Shown one piece after another: positions 1 through 8,403 of a DNA stretch of 64,000 nucleotides. Made by a program: the position numbers and the translations under genes. The stretch lies in the NCBI GenBank assembly GCA_937960895.1, contig CALCJD010000018.1, positions 30,956 to 94,955 of the forward strand, read 5' to 3'. The notes below the pieces were generated by a model. The model did not search any database. It was not told the DNA's origin and saw nothing but the letters and a program-made list of their open reading frames with translations. Position 1 is the first letter of the stretch. Each line of letters opens with the position of its first letter. This DNA is from an uncultured Spartobacteria bacterium (lineage in GTDB: Bacteria; Verrucomicrobiota; Verrucomicrobiia; Chthoniobacterales; Terrimicrobiaceae).

Positions 1-26
1 GCAAACCGGAAAAGAGGGTTGACGTC

Positions 27-44
27 CCCTTCGCTGCCGAAGGG
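27..44. other. 7-bp hairpin near the window start
   Basis: A perfect 7-bp stem, CCCTTCG / CGAAGGG with a CTGC loop, lies about 100 bases before the first gene. A TTGACG sequence sits just before it at 19-24. The rest of 1-142 shows no convincing coding. The hairpin could end an upstream transcript or lie in the leader of the DUF2237 gene; no U-tract follows. Confidence 0.3.
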
Positions 45-142
45 AACGAGGAGGATGCGAAACGTCATGAAGCGGCGAAGAAAATCATCAGGCCTCCACA
101 TTTTCAACTGTCCGAATGCGGGCGGGTCGTTAATTTCTCCGC

Positions 143-505
143 ATGGCATCGAACGTTTTGGGCGGCCCCTTGCAGTGCTGTTGCACCGATCCCATGACCG
201 GGTTTTACCGGGACGGTTATTGTCATACCGGCCCCGGCGATTACGGACTGCACACGGTGTGTGCGGTCATGACCGAGGAATTTCTGGAGTTTTCGCGCGA
301 GCGGGGAAACGACCTGACCACGCCGCGTCCGGAAATGGGCTTTCCCGGACTCCAACCCGGGGACCGTTGGTGTCTTTGTGTCGGGCGCTGGGTTGAGGCG
401 CTGGAGGCGGGGGTGGCGCCGGCCGTCTGTCTGGAGGCCACGCATGCTTCCGCGCTGGAATTTGTTTCGCTGGAGGATCTGACGGCGCATGCCGCCGACG
501 TGTGA
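143..505 (+). CDS. DUF2237 family protein
   Basis: This 120-residue protein matches the DUF2237 family almost end to end. Recognisable segments are NVLG near residue 4, a Cys cluster at 12-14 followed by TDPMTGFYRDG, Cys27 with HTGP, GLHTVCAVMTEEFLEFS, and a C-terminal GDRWCLC...EAGVAP...EATH...ALE stretch. The family is small, conserved and without an assigned function; the several conserved cysteines suggest metal or redox chemistry, but that is inference. The length fits the family. The stop is one base before the ATG of the DJ-1/PfpI gene, so the two are probably co-transcribed with the following methyltransferase. Confidence 0.9.
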   Translation: MASNVLGGPLQCCCTDPMTGFYRDGYCHTGPGDYGLHTVCAVMTEEFLEFSRERGNDLTTPRPEMGFPGLQPGDRWCLCVGRWVEALEAGVAPAVCLEATHASALEFVSLEDLTAHAADV

Positions 506-506
506 G

Positions 507-1046
507 ATGAAACGTGTGCTTTGTCTTTTGGCCCCGGGGTTTGAGGAAATCGAGACGGTGTCTCCCATAGACCTCCTGCGGCGCGCGGGTGCCGAGGTGG
601 TGGTGGCGTCGCTGCATGGCGAGGAATGGGTGACCGGCCGCAGCAACCTGACCCTCAGGGCGGAGGCCCCGCTGGCGGCCGTCGAATCGGCGGACTTTGA
701 TTTGCTGCTGATTCCGGGCGGCCCGGGGGTGCGCGGTCTGCGGGACGACGGACGCGCGGCGCCACTGGCCCGGAGGTTTGCGGAGGCCGGCAAGCCGGTG
801 GCGGCGATTTGCGCCGCCCCGACCGTGCTGGCGGATGCCGGCCTGCTGGAGGGCAAAAAGTTCACCGCCCATTTTTCCGTGCACGGCGAGTTGCCGGGAG
901 CCCTGGCGGAGGAACGGGTTGTGCGGGACGGTTTGGTGATCACCTCGCGTGGCGCCGGAACCGCCGTCGACTTCGGTCTCATGCTGGTCGAAGTATTGTT
1001 CGGAAGGGAAAAGGCCGACGAGATCGGCCGGTCCGTCATGGCATGA
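507..1046 (+). CDS. DJ-1/PfpI family protein
   Basis: The protein has 179 residues when started at the ATG just after the DUF2237 stop; an in-frame ATG 18 bases upstream (489) would overlap that gene. It is a DJ-1/PfpI class glutamine-amidotransferase-like fold: an N-terminal MKRVLCLLAPGFEEIE with the conserved Glu near residue 14-15, an LLIPGGPG loop (67-74), and the nucleophile elbow AAICAAP with Cys102. The following FTAHFSVHGELP segment resembles the ThiJ/YajL/DJ-1 subgroup. Relatives act as deglycases, chaperones or oxidative-stress proteins; the substrate cannot be told from sequence. Its stop overlaps the next start (ATGA). Confidence 0.9.
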   Translation: MKRVLCLLAPGFEEIETVSPIDLLRRAGAEVVVASLHGEEWVTGRSNLTLRAEAPLAAVESADFDLLLIPGGPGVRGLRDDGRAAPLARRFAEAGKPVAAICAAPTVLADAGLLEGKKFTAHFSVHGELPGALAEERVVRDGLVITSRGAGTAVDFGLMLVEVLFGREKADEIGRSVMA

Positions 1047-1771
1047 GCGGGGAACCTGTCACGCATCCGACCGGCGAGGACGCGGAGCGGGTGCGGCAGT
1101 TCTTTGATCATTGGCAGCTCTACCAAAAGGTCGCCGGCCTCAACTACCTGCATCACCGCGAAGCGTATGCGGCGCTGGCCCGGGCGCTGGATGAACGGAA
1201 AAGCCCCTTTCGTTTTCTTGATCTCGGCGCCGGGGACGCGGCCTGGACCTCCCGGGTGCTCGAAGGGCGGCCGGTCACGCGCTACGAGGCCGTGGATCTT
1301 TCCCCGGTGGCGCTTGATCTGGCGCGGAAAAATTTCGTCCGGTGCGCTTGTGAGTCGGTGTTCACCGTGGGCGATTTTTGTGAGGTGTTGCGAACCGGCA
1401 CGGCGAAGGAGGATGTGATTTACGTCGGCCTGTCCTTTCACCACCTGCCGCTGCCCGACAAGGAGAGGATGTTTCCGATCATCCGGGAACGCCTTGCGGA
1501 AGGCGGGTGCTTCATCTGTTATGAACCCGTCAACGGACCGGGGGAAAGCCGTTCCGAGGTGCTGAGCCGCTGGTGGCGGATGGTGCTGGCCGAGTGGACG
1601 GAATTGACCCCCGCGGAACTGGAGGCCGTGCAAGATCACGTTTTTGGCAATGATTATCCCGAGTCCTGCGAAACCTACGCACGCCTGGCGCGGCAGGCGG
1701 GGTTTGCGGAAATGCGGATCCTGTATCGCGATCCGCCGGCGCTTTACGCCGTGATGGAGTGCCGGGTCTGA
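1043..1771 (+). CDS. class I SAM-dependent methyltransferase
   Basis: The start ATG overlaps the stop of the DJ-1/PfpI gene (ATGA), giving 242 residues and suggesting translational coupling. Motif I is FLDLGAGDAAW (58-68), motif II is YEAVDLS (81-87), and a GDFCEVL segment follows at about 110. The catalytic-face stretch GLSFHHLPLPDKERM and the later GGCFICYEPVN fit a small-molecule methyltransferase of the Methyltransf_12/25 type. Substrate unknown. The operon DUF2237-DJ-1-methyltransferase has no obvious pathway. The stop codon lies inside a hairpin (1759-1780). Confidence 0.85.
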   Translation: MSGEPVTHPTGEDAERVRQFFDHWQLYQKVAGLNYLHHREAYAALARALDERKSPFRFLDLGAGDAAWTSRVLEGRPVTRYEAVDLSPVALDLARKNFVRCACESVFTVGDFCEVLRTGTAKEDVIYVGLSFHHLPLPDKERMFPIIRERLAEGGCFICYEPVNGPGESRSEVLSRWWRMVLAEWTELTPAELEAVQDHVFGNDYPESCETYARLARQAGFAEMRILYRDPPALYAVMECRV

Positions 1772-1780
1772 CCCCGGCAC
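1759..1780. terminator. hairpin overlapping a stop codon, without U-tract
   Basis: An 8-bp stem GTGCCGGG / CCCGGCAC encloses a 6-base loop holding part of the methyltransferase stop codon. It lies between two convergent genes. It lacks a T-run, so it may be a U-less terminator or a 3'-end stabilising hairpin. Confidence 0.35.
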
Positions 1781-1806
1781 CCCATGGTCAAAAGGCGGTC
1801 CAACCG

Positions 1807-2598
1807 TTATTCCGCCCCGTGACGGTGGAAGCGGGCCTCGTCGGCGCGCACGCCGGTCACATAACGCCACGCCAGACGGAAGCGGGCGTTGGGATCTTGG
1901 GCCCATTCGCGCAGGGCCCGGGCATGCGCCGCCTCTCCGGCCGCCTCGAGCGGATGGGCCAGGTATTCGGCCAGCGGCTGCACGTCCCCGTGTTCCTCCG
2001 TCCAACTGTCGCAGGCGAGGGGCGTGAACCCGGCGCGGGTGAGCCAGCGGGGAAGCTGGGCGCCGGCGTGAAGGTGGCCGCCCTTGCGTTCCAGCAGGTT
2101 TTGGAAGGCGTTCACGGCGAGGGCGGCCTTGCGGGGCAGGTCATCCGTGTCCACCGCCGCCCAATCCGGGCAGCAGAGTCCGATGAATCCGCCCGGGCGC
2201 GTCACGCGATGAAACTCGGCCAGGGCGCGATCGGGCGCCGGCAGATGCTCGAGAAGCGCATGGGAAAAGACCACGTCAAAGGAATGATCGGCGAAGGGCA
2301 TCTCGCAGACCGAGGCCGCCACGAAATCGAGGTTCATGATTTCGCGGCCTTCGGCGAGGCGGCGGCCCTTTTCCAGCTGGGAGGCCGACGGATCCACGGC
2401 CATCACGCGGCCGGGGAAAACCATCTCGGCGATGCCGGAGGTGATGGTGGCGGGACCGCAACCGGCGTCGAGGACGTCGAAGCCGGGCTGGAGCAGGGGT
2501 GCAAGGAAGAAGCCATGGCTGTCCAGATCACGCGCCGACAGGAAAGCGGTCGCGCTGGGTGGACAACCCGGAGTGGAATTTTCAGTGGTTGGATTCAT
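1807..2598 (-). CDS. class I SAM-dependent methyltransferase (Methyltransf_11 type)
   Basis: This 263-residue protein has a clear SAM-binding Rossmann core: VLDAGCGPA (42-50), MAVDPSA (66-72), then SVCEMPFADHSFDVV (96-110) and ALLEHLPAPDRALAEFHRVTRPGG, the arrangement of UbiE/Methyltransf_11 proteins. The C-terminal third, with RKGGHLHAGAQLPRWL, is like proteins that methylate small lipophilic molecules, but the substrate is unknown. It converges on the preceding operon with a 35-bp gap and stands alone on the minus strand. A hairpin with flanking T-runs lies in its presumed leader (2653-2685). Confidence 0.85.
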   Translation of the reverse strand: MNPTTENSTPGCPPSATAFLSARDLDSHGFFLAPLLQPGFDVLDAGCGPATITSGIAEMVFPGRVMAVDPSASQLEKGRRLAEGREIMNLDFVAASVCEMPFADHSFDVVFSHALLEHLPAPDRALAEFHRVTRPGGFIGLCCPDWAAVDTDDLPRKAALAVNAFQNLLERKGGHLHAGAQLPRWLTRAGFTPLACDSWTEEHGDVQPLAEYLAHPLEAAGEAAHARALREWAQDPNARFRLAWRYVTGVRADEARFHRHGAE

Positions 2599-2652
2599 GG
2601 GTTTGGTTTGGCAAACCCGCGATCCCGATGGCGTCCCCTGGAAATGAAAAAT

Positions 2653-2685
2653 CCCACGGGCCGCTGACGGGGCCGTGGGTTTTTT
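2653..2685. terminator. bidirectional terminator-like hairpin in a divergent spacer
   Basis: In the 306-bp spacer between the minus-strand methyltransferase and the plus-strand esterase, CCCACGG (2653-2659) pairs with CCGTGGG (2673-2679). Six T follow on the plus strand, and a five-T run follows the stem on the minus strand. Neither flanking gene ends here. It could be an attenuator in the minus-strand leader or the end of an unannotated short RNA. A nearby GTGAC-TC-GTCAC inverted repeat (2691-2702) may be an operator. No other gene is evident in 2599-2904. Confidence 0.5.
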
Positions 2686-2904
2686 GTGGGGTGACTCGTC
2701 ACATCACGTCGCCAAAATACCCGCGGCCCCGAGACCTACGACGGCCTTGGAGACGGCGGAGACTTTGATGGAGACGAAATGGAACATGTCGCTGAATTCA
2801 AGCAATAGGGCAGGCGGACGGGATAATCAAGTGGGAATCGAAAATCTTCCGGATTTTTTCTTTCCCCCTGCAGTTCATGCGTCTTTTACTCGCACGCATT
2901 TTTT

Positions 2905-3882
2905 ATGGATACGCCCGTTCCCGGACTTGAGCATTCGTTCCCCTTTGACCCGACGTATGGTTATGATCTGGAAAGGCTGCTCACCGTGCCGGCACCGGAA
3001 CCTCCGGACGATTTCGAATCCTTCTGGCGTGCCACCCGGGAGGAGGCGCTGGCGGTGCCGTTGCGACTGGAAAAGCGCGAGGTATCGTGTTCGGTGGCCG
3101 GGTATTCGCTTTACGAAGTGGAATTCGATTCGCTGGACGGGGTGCGCATCGGCGCCTGGGTCACGGTGCCGCAACGCAAAACGCTTTCGGGCGGGTCGGT
3201 GATGTATCATGGATACGGCGGGCGCGGCGGTCCGGATTTTCTGGTGCCGGCTCCGCCGGGGCCGGTGATTTTCCCCTGTGCGCGCGGCTTCAACCGTTCG
3301 GCGCACCCCGGCATCCCAGGCGAATCCAAGGCCCATGTGGTGCATGGGATTGCCTCGCGGGAAACGTATGTGCATCGCGGTTGCACCGCGGATGTGTGGT
3401 GCGCGGCGTCGGCCCTGCTTGAAATGTTCCCGGACGCGGCCGAAGACCTGCGGTTTCTGGGCGGCAGCTTCGGCGGAGGCATCGGCGCGCTGGCCGTGCC
3501 GTGGGAGGATCGTTTCCGGACGGCGTTCCTTGATGTGCCAAGTTTTGGAAATCATCCGCTGCGCGTGACGCTCCCGTGCACCGGAAGCGGGGCTGCGGTG
3601 CGCGAGTACTGGCTCAAACATCCCGAGGTGCTCGAGGTGCTGGCCTATTTCGACGCGGCCACGGCGGCCCGTTTTCTCACGATCCCGGTCTTTGTTGCCG
3701 CGGCCACCTTCGATCCGGCCGTGCCTCCACCGGGGCAGTTTGCCGTTTACAATGCGATTCCGGAACCCAAGGAGCTTTTCGTGCGCACTGCGGCCCATTT
3801 CAGTTCGCCCTACGAAATTCCCGAGGGGCGCAAACTCCACGAACGGCTGAAAGCCTGGTTCAGCAGCCCGATTGCCCGCTGA
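2905..3882 (+). CDS. acetyl xylan esterase / cephalosporin-C deacetylase-like hydrolase (AXE1, CE7-like)
   Basis: This 325-residue protein is an alpha/beta hydrolase of the AXE1 family, which removes acetyl groups from xylo-oligosaccharides and similar esters. The oxyanion segment YHGYGGRGG is at 101-109, followed by RGFNRS. The nucleophile elbow is LGGSFGGG with Ser188; the other triad residues are probably Asp270 (ATFDPAVPP) and His298 (TAAHFSSP). No signal peptide is visible, as in cytoplasmic CE7 enzymes. It lies 29 bp before the beta-mannosidase gene on the same strand, so the pair probably processes acetylated (manno-)oligosaccharides after uptake; that role is inferred from context. 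Confidence 0.85.
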   Translation: MDTPVPGLEHSFPFDPTYGYDLERLLTVPAPEPPDDFESFWRATREEALAVPLRLEKREVSCSVAGYSLYEVEFDSLDGVRIGAWVTVPQRKTLSGGSVMYHGYGGRGGPDFLVPAPPGPVIFPCARGFNRSAHPGIPGESKAHVVHGIASRETYVHRGCTADVWCAASALLEMFPDAAEDLRFLGGSFGGGIGALAVPWEDRFRTAFLDVPSFGNHPLRVTLPCTGSGAAVREYWLKHPEVLEVLAYFDAATAARFLTIPVFVAAATFDPAVPPPGQFAVYNAIPEPKELFVRTAAHFSSPYEIPEGRKLHERLKAWFSSPIAR

Positions 3883-3911
3883 CCCCCTCCCAATCCGCTC
3901 CACCATTCCTC

Positions 3912-6398
3912 ATGAAAACCATCTCGTCCCTTCATTCCGCCCCCTGGGAATTTTTTGATCCCACCTCGCGCCGCTGGCTCTCCGCCGGGGTGCCGGGCTG
4001 CATCCACACCGACCTGCGCCGTCACGAACTCATTCCCGATCCCTTCTGGGGTTCGAATGAACTCGAGTTGCAGTGGATCGAGGAGCGCAATTGGAAATAC
4101 CGCTGTGAGTTCCGGGTCGACGACGAACTCCTTGCACACGAACACCTCGACCTGGTGGCCGAGGGGCTCGACACCTTCGCGACCCTGCGGCTCAACGGCC
4201 GCGAAATCGGGCGCACGGACAACATGTTTCAGGCGCATCGCTTCGCTGTGAAGGACCTCGTGCGCACGGGCGGGAACCTTCTCGAAATCGAATTCGGCAG
4301 TCCCATGACGGAGATCCGGCGGCGGATGACCCCGGACCATCTGCCGGAGTGGAACGATCCCGTGGGCGGATGCTCGACCGTCCGCAAGGAACAATGTTCC
4401 TTCGGCTGGGATTGGGGTCCGCGTTTTGCGACCTGCGGGGTGTATCGGCCGATCCGGCTCGAGGGATGGACGGCGGCCCGCTTTGACTATGTCCGGATTC
4501 GTCAGGTTCATCGCGACGGCGTGGTGGATCTCGATCTGACCGCGGCCCTGGCGGGCCGGGCGGAGGTGCGGGGCACGGTCTTGATGGACGGCGAAACGGT
4601 GGCGGAATTCGAAGCCGACGGCGGCCGTCCGGCCCTGCGGAAGCTCAGGACCCGGATCCGGAAGCCGCGTTTGTGGTGGCCCAACGGGCATGGTGACCAG
4701 CCGCTCTACACCGTGAAGCTCGAGTTGGTGCGCGACGGGCGGGTGATCGACACCTGGAGCGAGCGCATCGGCCTGCGCACCGTCGTTCTCGACCGGCACA
4801 AGGACGAGTTCGGCGAGTCGTTCCAGTTTGTGGTCAACGGCCGTCCCATCTTTGCCAAGGGGGCGAACTGGATTCCCGCGCACGCCTTTGTCACCGAGGC
4901 GGACCGGGCGATGTATGACGACCTGCTGACCAGCGCCGTCGAGGCCCACATGAACATGATCCGCGTCTGGGGCGGCGGCATCTACGAGATGGAGGATTTT
5001 TATGATCTCTGCGATGAGAAGGGACTTCTTGTCTGGCAGGATTTCATGTTTGCCTGCGCCCTGTATCCCGGCGACAAGGCCTTTCTCCGTTCGGTGAAGG
5101 CCGAGGCCGAGCATTGGGTGAAGCGGCTGGCCAACCGCGCCTGTCTTGCCCTGTGGTGCGGCAACAACGAGATCGAGCAAATGCCGGCCGAGATCCTCAA
5201 GACACGCCGGCGCCGGAAGGCCTACGAGGACGTTTTTTACCGGGTGCTTCCCGAGGCGGTGGCGGCGTACGACGGAGTGACCGCCTACTGGCCCAGCTCG
5301 CCGCACAATCCCGAGGGATTCGACAAGGGACACAACAATGAAAATGCCGGCGACTCGCATTTCTGGGACGTCTGGCATGCCCGGTTTCCGGTGAAACGTT
5401 ACGAGGAGAAAAATTTCCGCTTCTGCTCGGAGTTCGGCATGCAGTCCTACAGTTCGCCGGAGGTGGCCGCCACGTTCTGCCGTCCGGAGGATTTCAACGT
5501 CTTCGGTCCGGCGATGGAAAACCACCAGAAAAACCCCGCCGGCAATCTCATCATTCTCGACTACGTGTCGCGCCTCTACCGGTTCCCGAAGGACTACGCG
5601 TCGCTGGCCTACCTTTCGCAGCTCAATCAGGCGTATTGCATGAAGGTGGGCATCGAGCACTTCCGGCGGAGCATGCCCCGCACGATGGGCGCGCTTTACT
5701 GGCAGCTCAACGATTGCTGGCCGGTCTTTTCCTGGAGCAGCCTCGAGTTCGGCGGCAAATGGAAGGCGCTGCATTACGCGGCCAAACGCTTCTTTGCGCC
5801 GCTGCTGCTCTCCGCGCACGTGCCGGGTGACGAAAAGGCCGGCATCGGCAACATGGTCAAAAGCACGATCGGCGTCGTGCACCTGCACACGGTTTACGAC
5901 GGACGGAAAAAAACCTCCGGCGTCATCCGGTGGAGCCTCGTGCACATCGACGGCCGCGTGCTCCGCAAGGGGGAAAAACGTGTCACCGTGCGGCCCGGAG
6001 AAGCCCGGCGCCAGCTGACCCTCGATTTCACCCGGGACATGCGGGAACACGGTGCCCGCCGGATTTATCTGCGGATCAGCCTGGAAACCGAGGACGGCCA
6101 ATGCTCGCGCGACACGGTGTTTCTCACCGCGCCGAAATTCATCGATCTCCCGAAGGATCCCATTTCGGTGAAGGTCACGGCGATTTCCGGAACGGAGTTC
6201 GACTTCACCTTCCGGTCATCCGCCTTCCACCACCAGGTGCAGTTCGAACTCGAAGGCGTACCGCACCGGGCGGAGGAAAACTTTTTCGAGCTCTATCCGG
6301 ACGAACCGTACACCATCCGGGTGAGGACGGCGCGGCCGACCACCGCGGCGAAGCTGCAAAAGCTGGTCGTCACGCGATCGCTGTCGGGAACCTACTGA
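3912..6398 (+). CDS. glycoside hydrolase family 2 beta-mannosidase
   Basis: The ATG at 3912 gives 828 residues beginning in the sugar-binding jelly-roll domain; earlier in-frame codons overlap the esterase gene and do not fit. Domains run GH2 sugar-binding (about 1-185), immunoglobulin-like (about 190-295), TIM barrel (about 296-620) and C-terminal Ig-like. The acid/base is Glu420 in LWCGNNEIEQM; the nucleophile is Glu507 in FCSEFGMQS. These motifs and length are typical of beta-mannosidases of the mammalian/Bacteroides type. No signal peptide is seen, so it probably hydrolyses terminal beta-mannosides inside the cell. It pairs with the upstream esterase and converges on the lyase gene 7 bp away. 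Confidence 0.92.
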   Translation: MKTISSLHSAPWEFFDPTSRRWLSAGVPGCIHTDLRRHELIPDPFWGSNELELQWIEERNWKYRCEFRVDDELLAHEHLDLVAEGLDTFATLRLNGREIGRTDNMFQAHRFAVKDLVRTGGNLLEIEFGSPMTEIRRRMTPDHLPEWNDPVGGCSTVRKEQCSFGWDWGPRFATCGVYRPIRLEGWTAARFDYVRIRQVHRDGVVDLDLTAALAGRAEVRGTVLMDGETVAEFEADGGRPALRKLRTRIRKPRLWWPNGHGDQPLYTVKLELVRDGRVIDTWSERIGLRTVVLDRHKDEFGESFQFVVNGRPIFAKGANWIPAHAFVTEADRAMYDDLLTSAVEAHMNMIRVWGGGIYEMEDFYDLCDEKGLLVWQDFMFACALYPGDKAFLRSVKAEAEHWVKRLANRACLALWCGNNEIEQMPAEILKTRRRRKAYEDVFYRVLPEAVAAYDGVTAYWPSSPHNPEGFDKGHNNENAGDSHFWDVWHARFPVKRYEEKNFRFCSEFGMQSYSSPEVAATFCRPEDFNVFGPAMENHQKNPAGNLIILDYVSRLYRFPKDYASLAYLSQLNQAYCMKVGIEHFRRSMPRTMGALYWQLNDCWPVFSWSSLEFGGKWKALHYAAKRFFAPLLLSAHVPGDEKAGIGNMVKSTIGVVHLHTVYDGRKKTSGVIRWSLVHIDGRVLRKGEKRVTVRPGEARRQLTLDFTRDMREHGARRIYLRISLETEDGQCSRDTVFLTAPKFIDLPKDPISVKVTAISGTEFDFTFRSSAFHHQVQFELEGVPHRAEENFFELYPDEPYTIRVRTARPTTAAKLQKLVVTRSLSGTY

Positions 6399-6405
6399 AA
6401 TCCGG

Positions 6406-8271
6406 TCACGCCCGGCGTTCCTCCAGCGGCTGCGACCACGAAAGCAGCGGCTGGAACGCCGGGGCGGAAATTTCGCCGGCGCCTGCCGGCACGGCCAGGA
6501 TGCGCAGGCGGCCGGATTGTCCGACTTCCGTCCGCACGGTGAGGCTGAGGCGGCGGTGCCCCGGATTCGGCGTGTCGAAGGGGTGTTCGAGGCGGGCGGT
6601 TTCGGTGATCTGAACGTCCGGACGGACGCCATCGGGCAGAAGCAGGCGGAGCGTTTTGCCGTCCTGGTGCAGGGTGATCGCATCGGGGCCGAGGGTGACC
6701 CCGGCCTGGGTGATCATTTGCCAGGTGACGGCCACCGCCCGGTCGCCGGCGGTCCATTCATCCTGAATCAACACGGCGCGATTTTCCACCAGCATCAGTC
6801 CGCGTCGCACATTCGCGGCCTGACCGGTGTAAAGCGAATCCAGTTCGAGGACGGAGTGCGGGTTCGGACCCTGGTCCTGAAAGCGCACAAAACGGGCGCT
6901 GCCCTGGACATTTTGGGGCCGGCCGTCGAAACGGAGGATGTTGTGTCCCTCCGGGCCGAGGCGGAAGATGGTCCAGCGGACGCCGTTTTCCTGGGAGTCC
7001 CAGAGATTGATGCCCAGACCCTCCAGGCTTTGGTATTCCTGCATTCCAAGGTCCTTCGCCCAAACGACCCCTTCGGCCTGGAGCATGAAGGCGCCGACAT
7101 CCATGTGGGCATGGTTCAGCGACGGACTGCCTCCCTTGAGGGCGGCGTAGGTGGCCAGGGGATCGTTGAAGGCGGAGCGATGGACCGCCACGGGCATGGG
7201 ACCGCGTCCGAGCCAGTGGAGCGGCTTTTCCAAGGAGGCGGGTTGGGCCGCCTGCGGGTCATGCCAAAGCAGGGCGAGCGCCAGCAGCCGGTAGTTGCTG
7301 TCGTCGTAATCGCCCGATTCGTAAAGCCTCAGGCAATCCCCCAGTTGGGCGAGTTCGGTGGCGACCCAGTCGGGGCGGTGGAATTGCCGGGCCAACCAAA
7401 AGAGGGGGATCAGAAGATGACGGGTGGGCCGGCAGTCGGCGTAGGGAAAAAACTCACCGCCGGGCGTGGTGACTTGGGAAATGTATTCCGCGCTTTCTGC
7501 AAATCCTTCGTAGCCGTCCACGCCGCAGGTGGAGCCGAGGAAGCGTTGCAGGGCGGCGGCCAGGACGGTGTGAAAAAGCGTGCCGTAGTTCCAATACATG
7601 GGACCCTCGGGATAAACGCCGTCGGGCGCATAGGCCGCGGCTGCGATGGGAAGGTTGTCCACGGCCCTTTGAAGAATGGCGCGGCACGTTTCGGGGTCGC
7701 GATCCGCCAGGGCGATGGCGGCGGCGCAGACTCCCGCATGGCATACCTGGCTCCAGTTGTTGTCGGCCCGCACGAACCAGGGCGGGGGATCCGTCAGCGA
7801 CGGTTCGAGGCCCTTGACCCGCAGGGCGTCGGCCAGAAGGTCCTTCTCGGCGGGGGAAAGATGGTCCTGCAGCCAGTCATAACCGATGGCCACCGCCAGG
7901 GCCATTTCCGCCGTATCGAGATGGTGGGCGGGGTTCCAGTCGGCAAAGCGGGCCACCTGAAGCATCTCCTCCACCGCGCGGCGCGCGTGATGAGGGGTGC
8001 CGTCCACCTTCGCCACCATGGCCAGAAGGCTGATGCGTTCGAGGGCGGTTCGCGATGTGTGGAGCAGACGCCGGCCGATCATTTCCCTTTCCACGGTCGG
8101 CACGGCCAGCAGTGCGTCGGCTTTGCGGCGCAGTGTGGACAAAATGCGGGTCGCGGCGGCGTCCTCCCGCACGAGTTTCCGCAGGCGGGTCCAGTCGTCG
8201 GGCGTGGCCAGCAGGCGCGGGTGGCCGGGCAGGGGGGACGGGAGGGAGATTTTTTGGGGTGTTGCGGTCAT
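6406..8271 (-). CDS. heparinase II/III-like polysaccharide lyase family protein
   Basis: This 621-residue protein has the two-part architecture of heparinase II/III and oligo-alginate lyases. An N-terminal alpha/alpha toroid (about 20-350) includes HPRLLATPDDW near the start, a DNNWSQVCHAG stretch, and DGVYPEGPMYWNYG with the likely catalytic Tyr. A C-terminal beta-sandwich starts near PSLNHAHMDVGAFML, whose His residues match the metal or substrate site of the family. It presumably cleaves uronic-acid-containing polysaccharide by beta-elimination; the exact substrate is not deducible. No signal peptide is seen. It is divergent from the PfkB kinase gene across 132 bp. Confidence 0.82.
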   Translation of the reverse strand: MTATPQKISLPSPLPGHPRLLATPDDWTRLRKLVREDAAATRILSTLRRKADALLAVPTVEREMIGRRLLHTSRTALERISLLAMVAKVDGTPHHARRAVEEMLQVARFADWNPAHHLDTAEMALAVAIGYDWLQDHLSPAEKDLLADALRVKGLEPSLTDPPPWFVRADNNWSQVCHAGVCAAAIALADRDPETCRAILQRAVDNLPIAAAAYAPDGVYPEGPMYWNYGTLFHTVLAAALQRFLGSTCGVDGYEGFAESAEYISQVTTPGGEFFPYADCRPTRHLLIPLFWLARQFHRPDWVATELAQLGDCLRLYESGDYDDSNYRLLALALLWHDPQAAQPASLEKPLHWLGRGPMPVAVHRSAFNDPLATYAALKGGSPSLNHAHMDVGAFMLQAEGVVWAKDLGMQEYQSLEGLGINLWDSQENGVRWTIFRLGPEGHNILRFDGRPQNVQGSARFVRFQDQGPNPHSVLELDSLYTGQAANVRRGLMLVENRAVLIQDEWTAGDRAVAVTWQMITQAGVTLGPDAITLHQDGKTLRLLLPDGVRPDVQITETARLEHPFDTPNPGHRRLSLTVRTEVGQSGRLRILAVPAGAGEISAPAFQPLLSWSQPLEERRA

Positions 8272-8403
8272 GGAGTGGCGGACACGGGAGTGCGGCGGGC
8301 CCTGTCGGTTCCCTGTTCCTTACGGGAGGCGGACGCGCGGGGCAAGGAACGGGGCTTGATTTTTCCTCGCAAAATCCCGGATTCGCGGCAGTCTGCGCCT
8401 GCC

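Noticed and set aside
104..2005. A 633-codon minus-strand open frame over the first operon
   Set aside because: It is antisense to three genes with clear family motifs and shows no motif itself.
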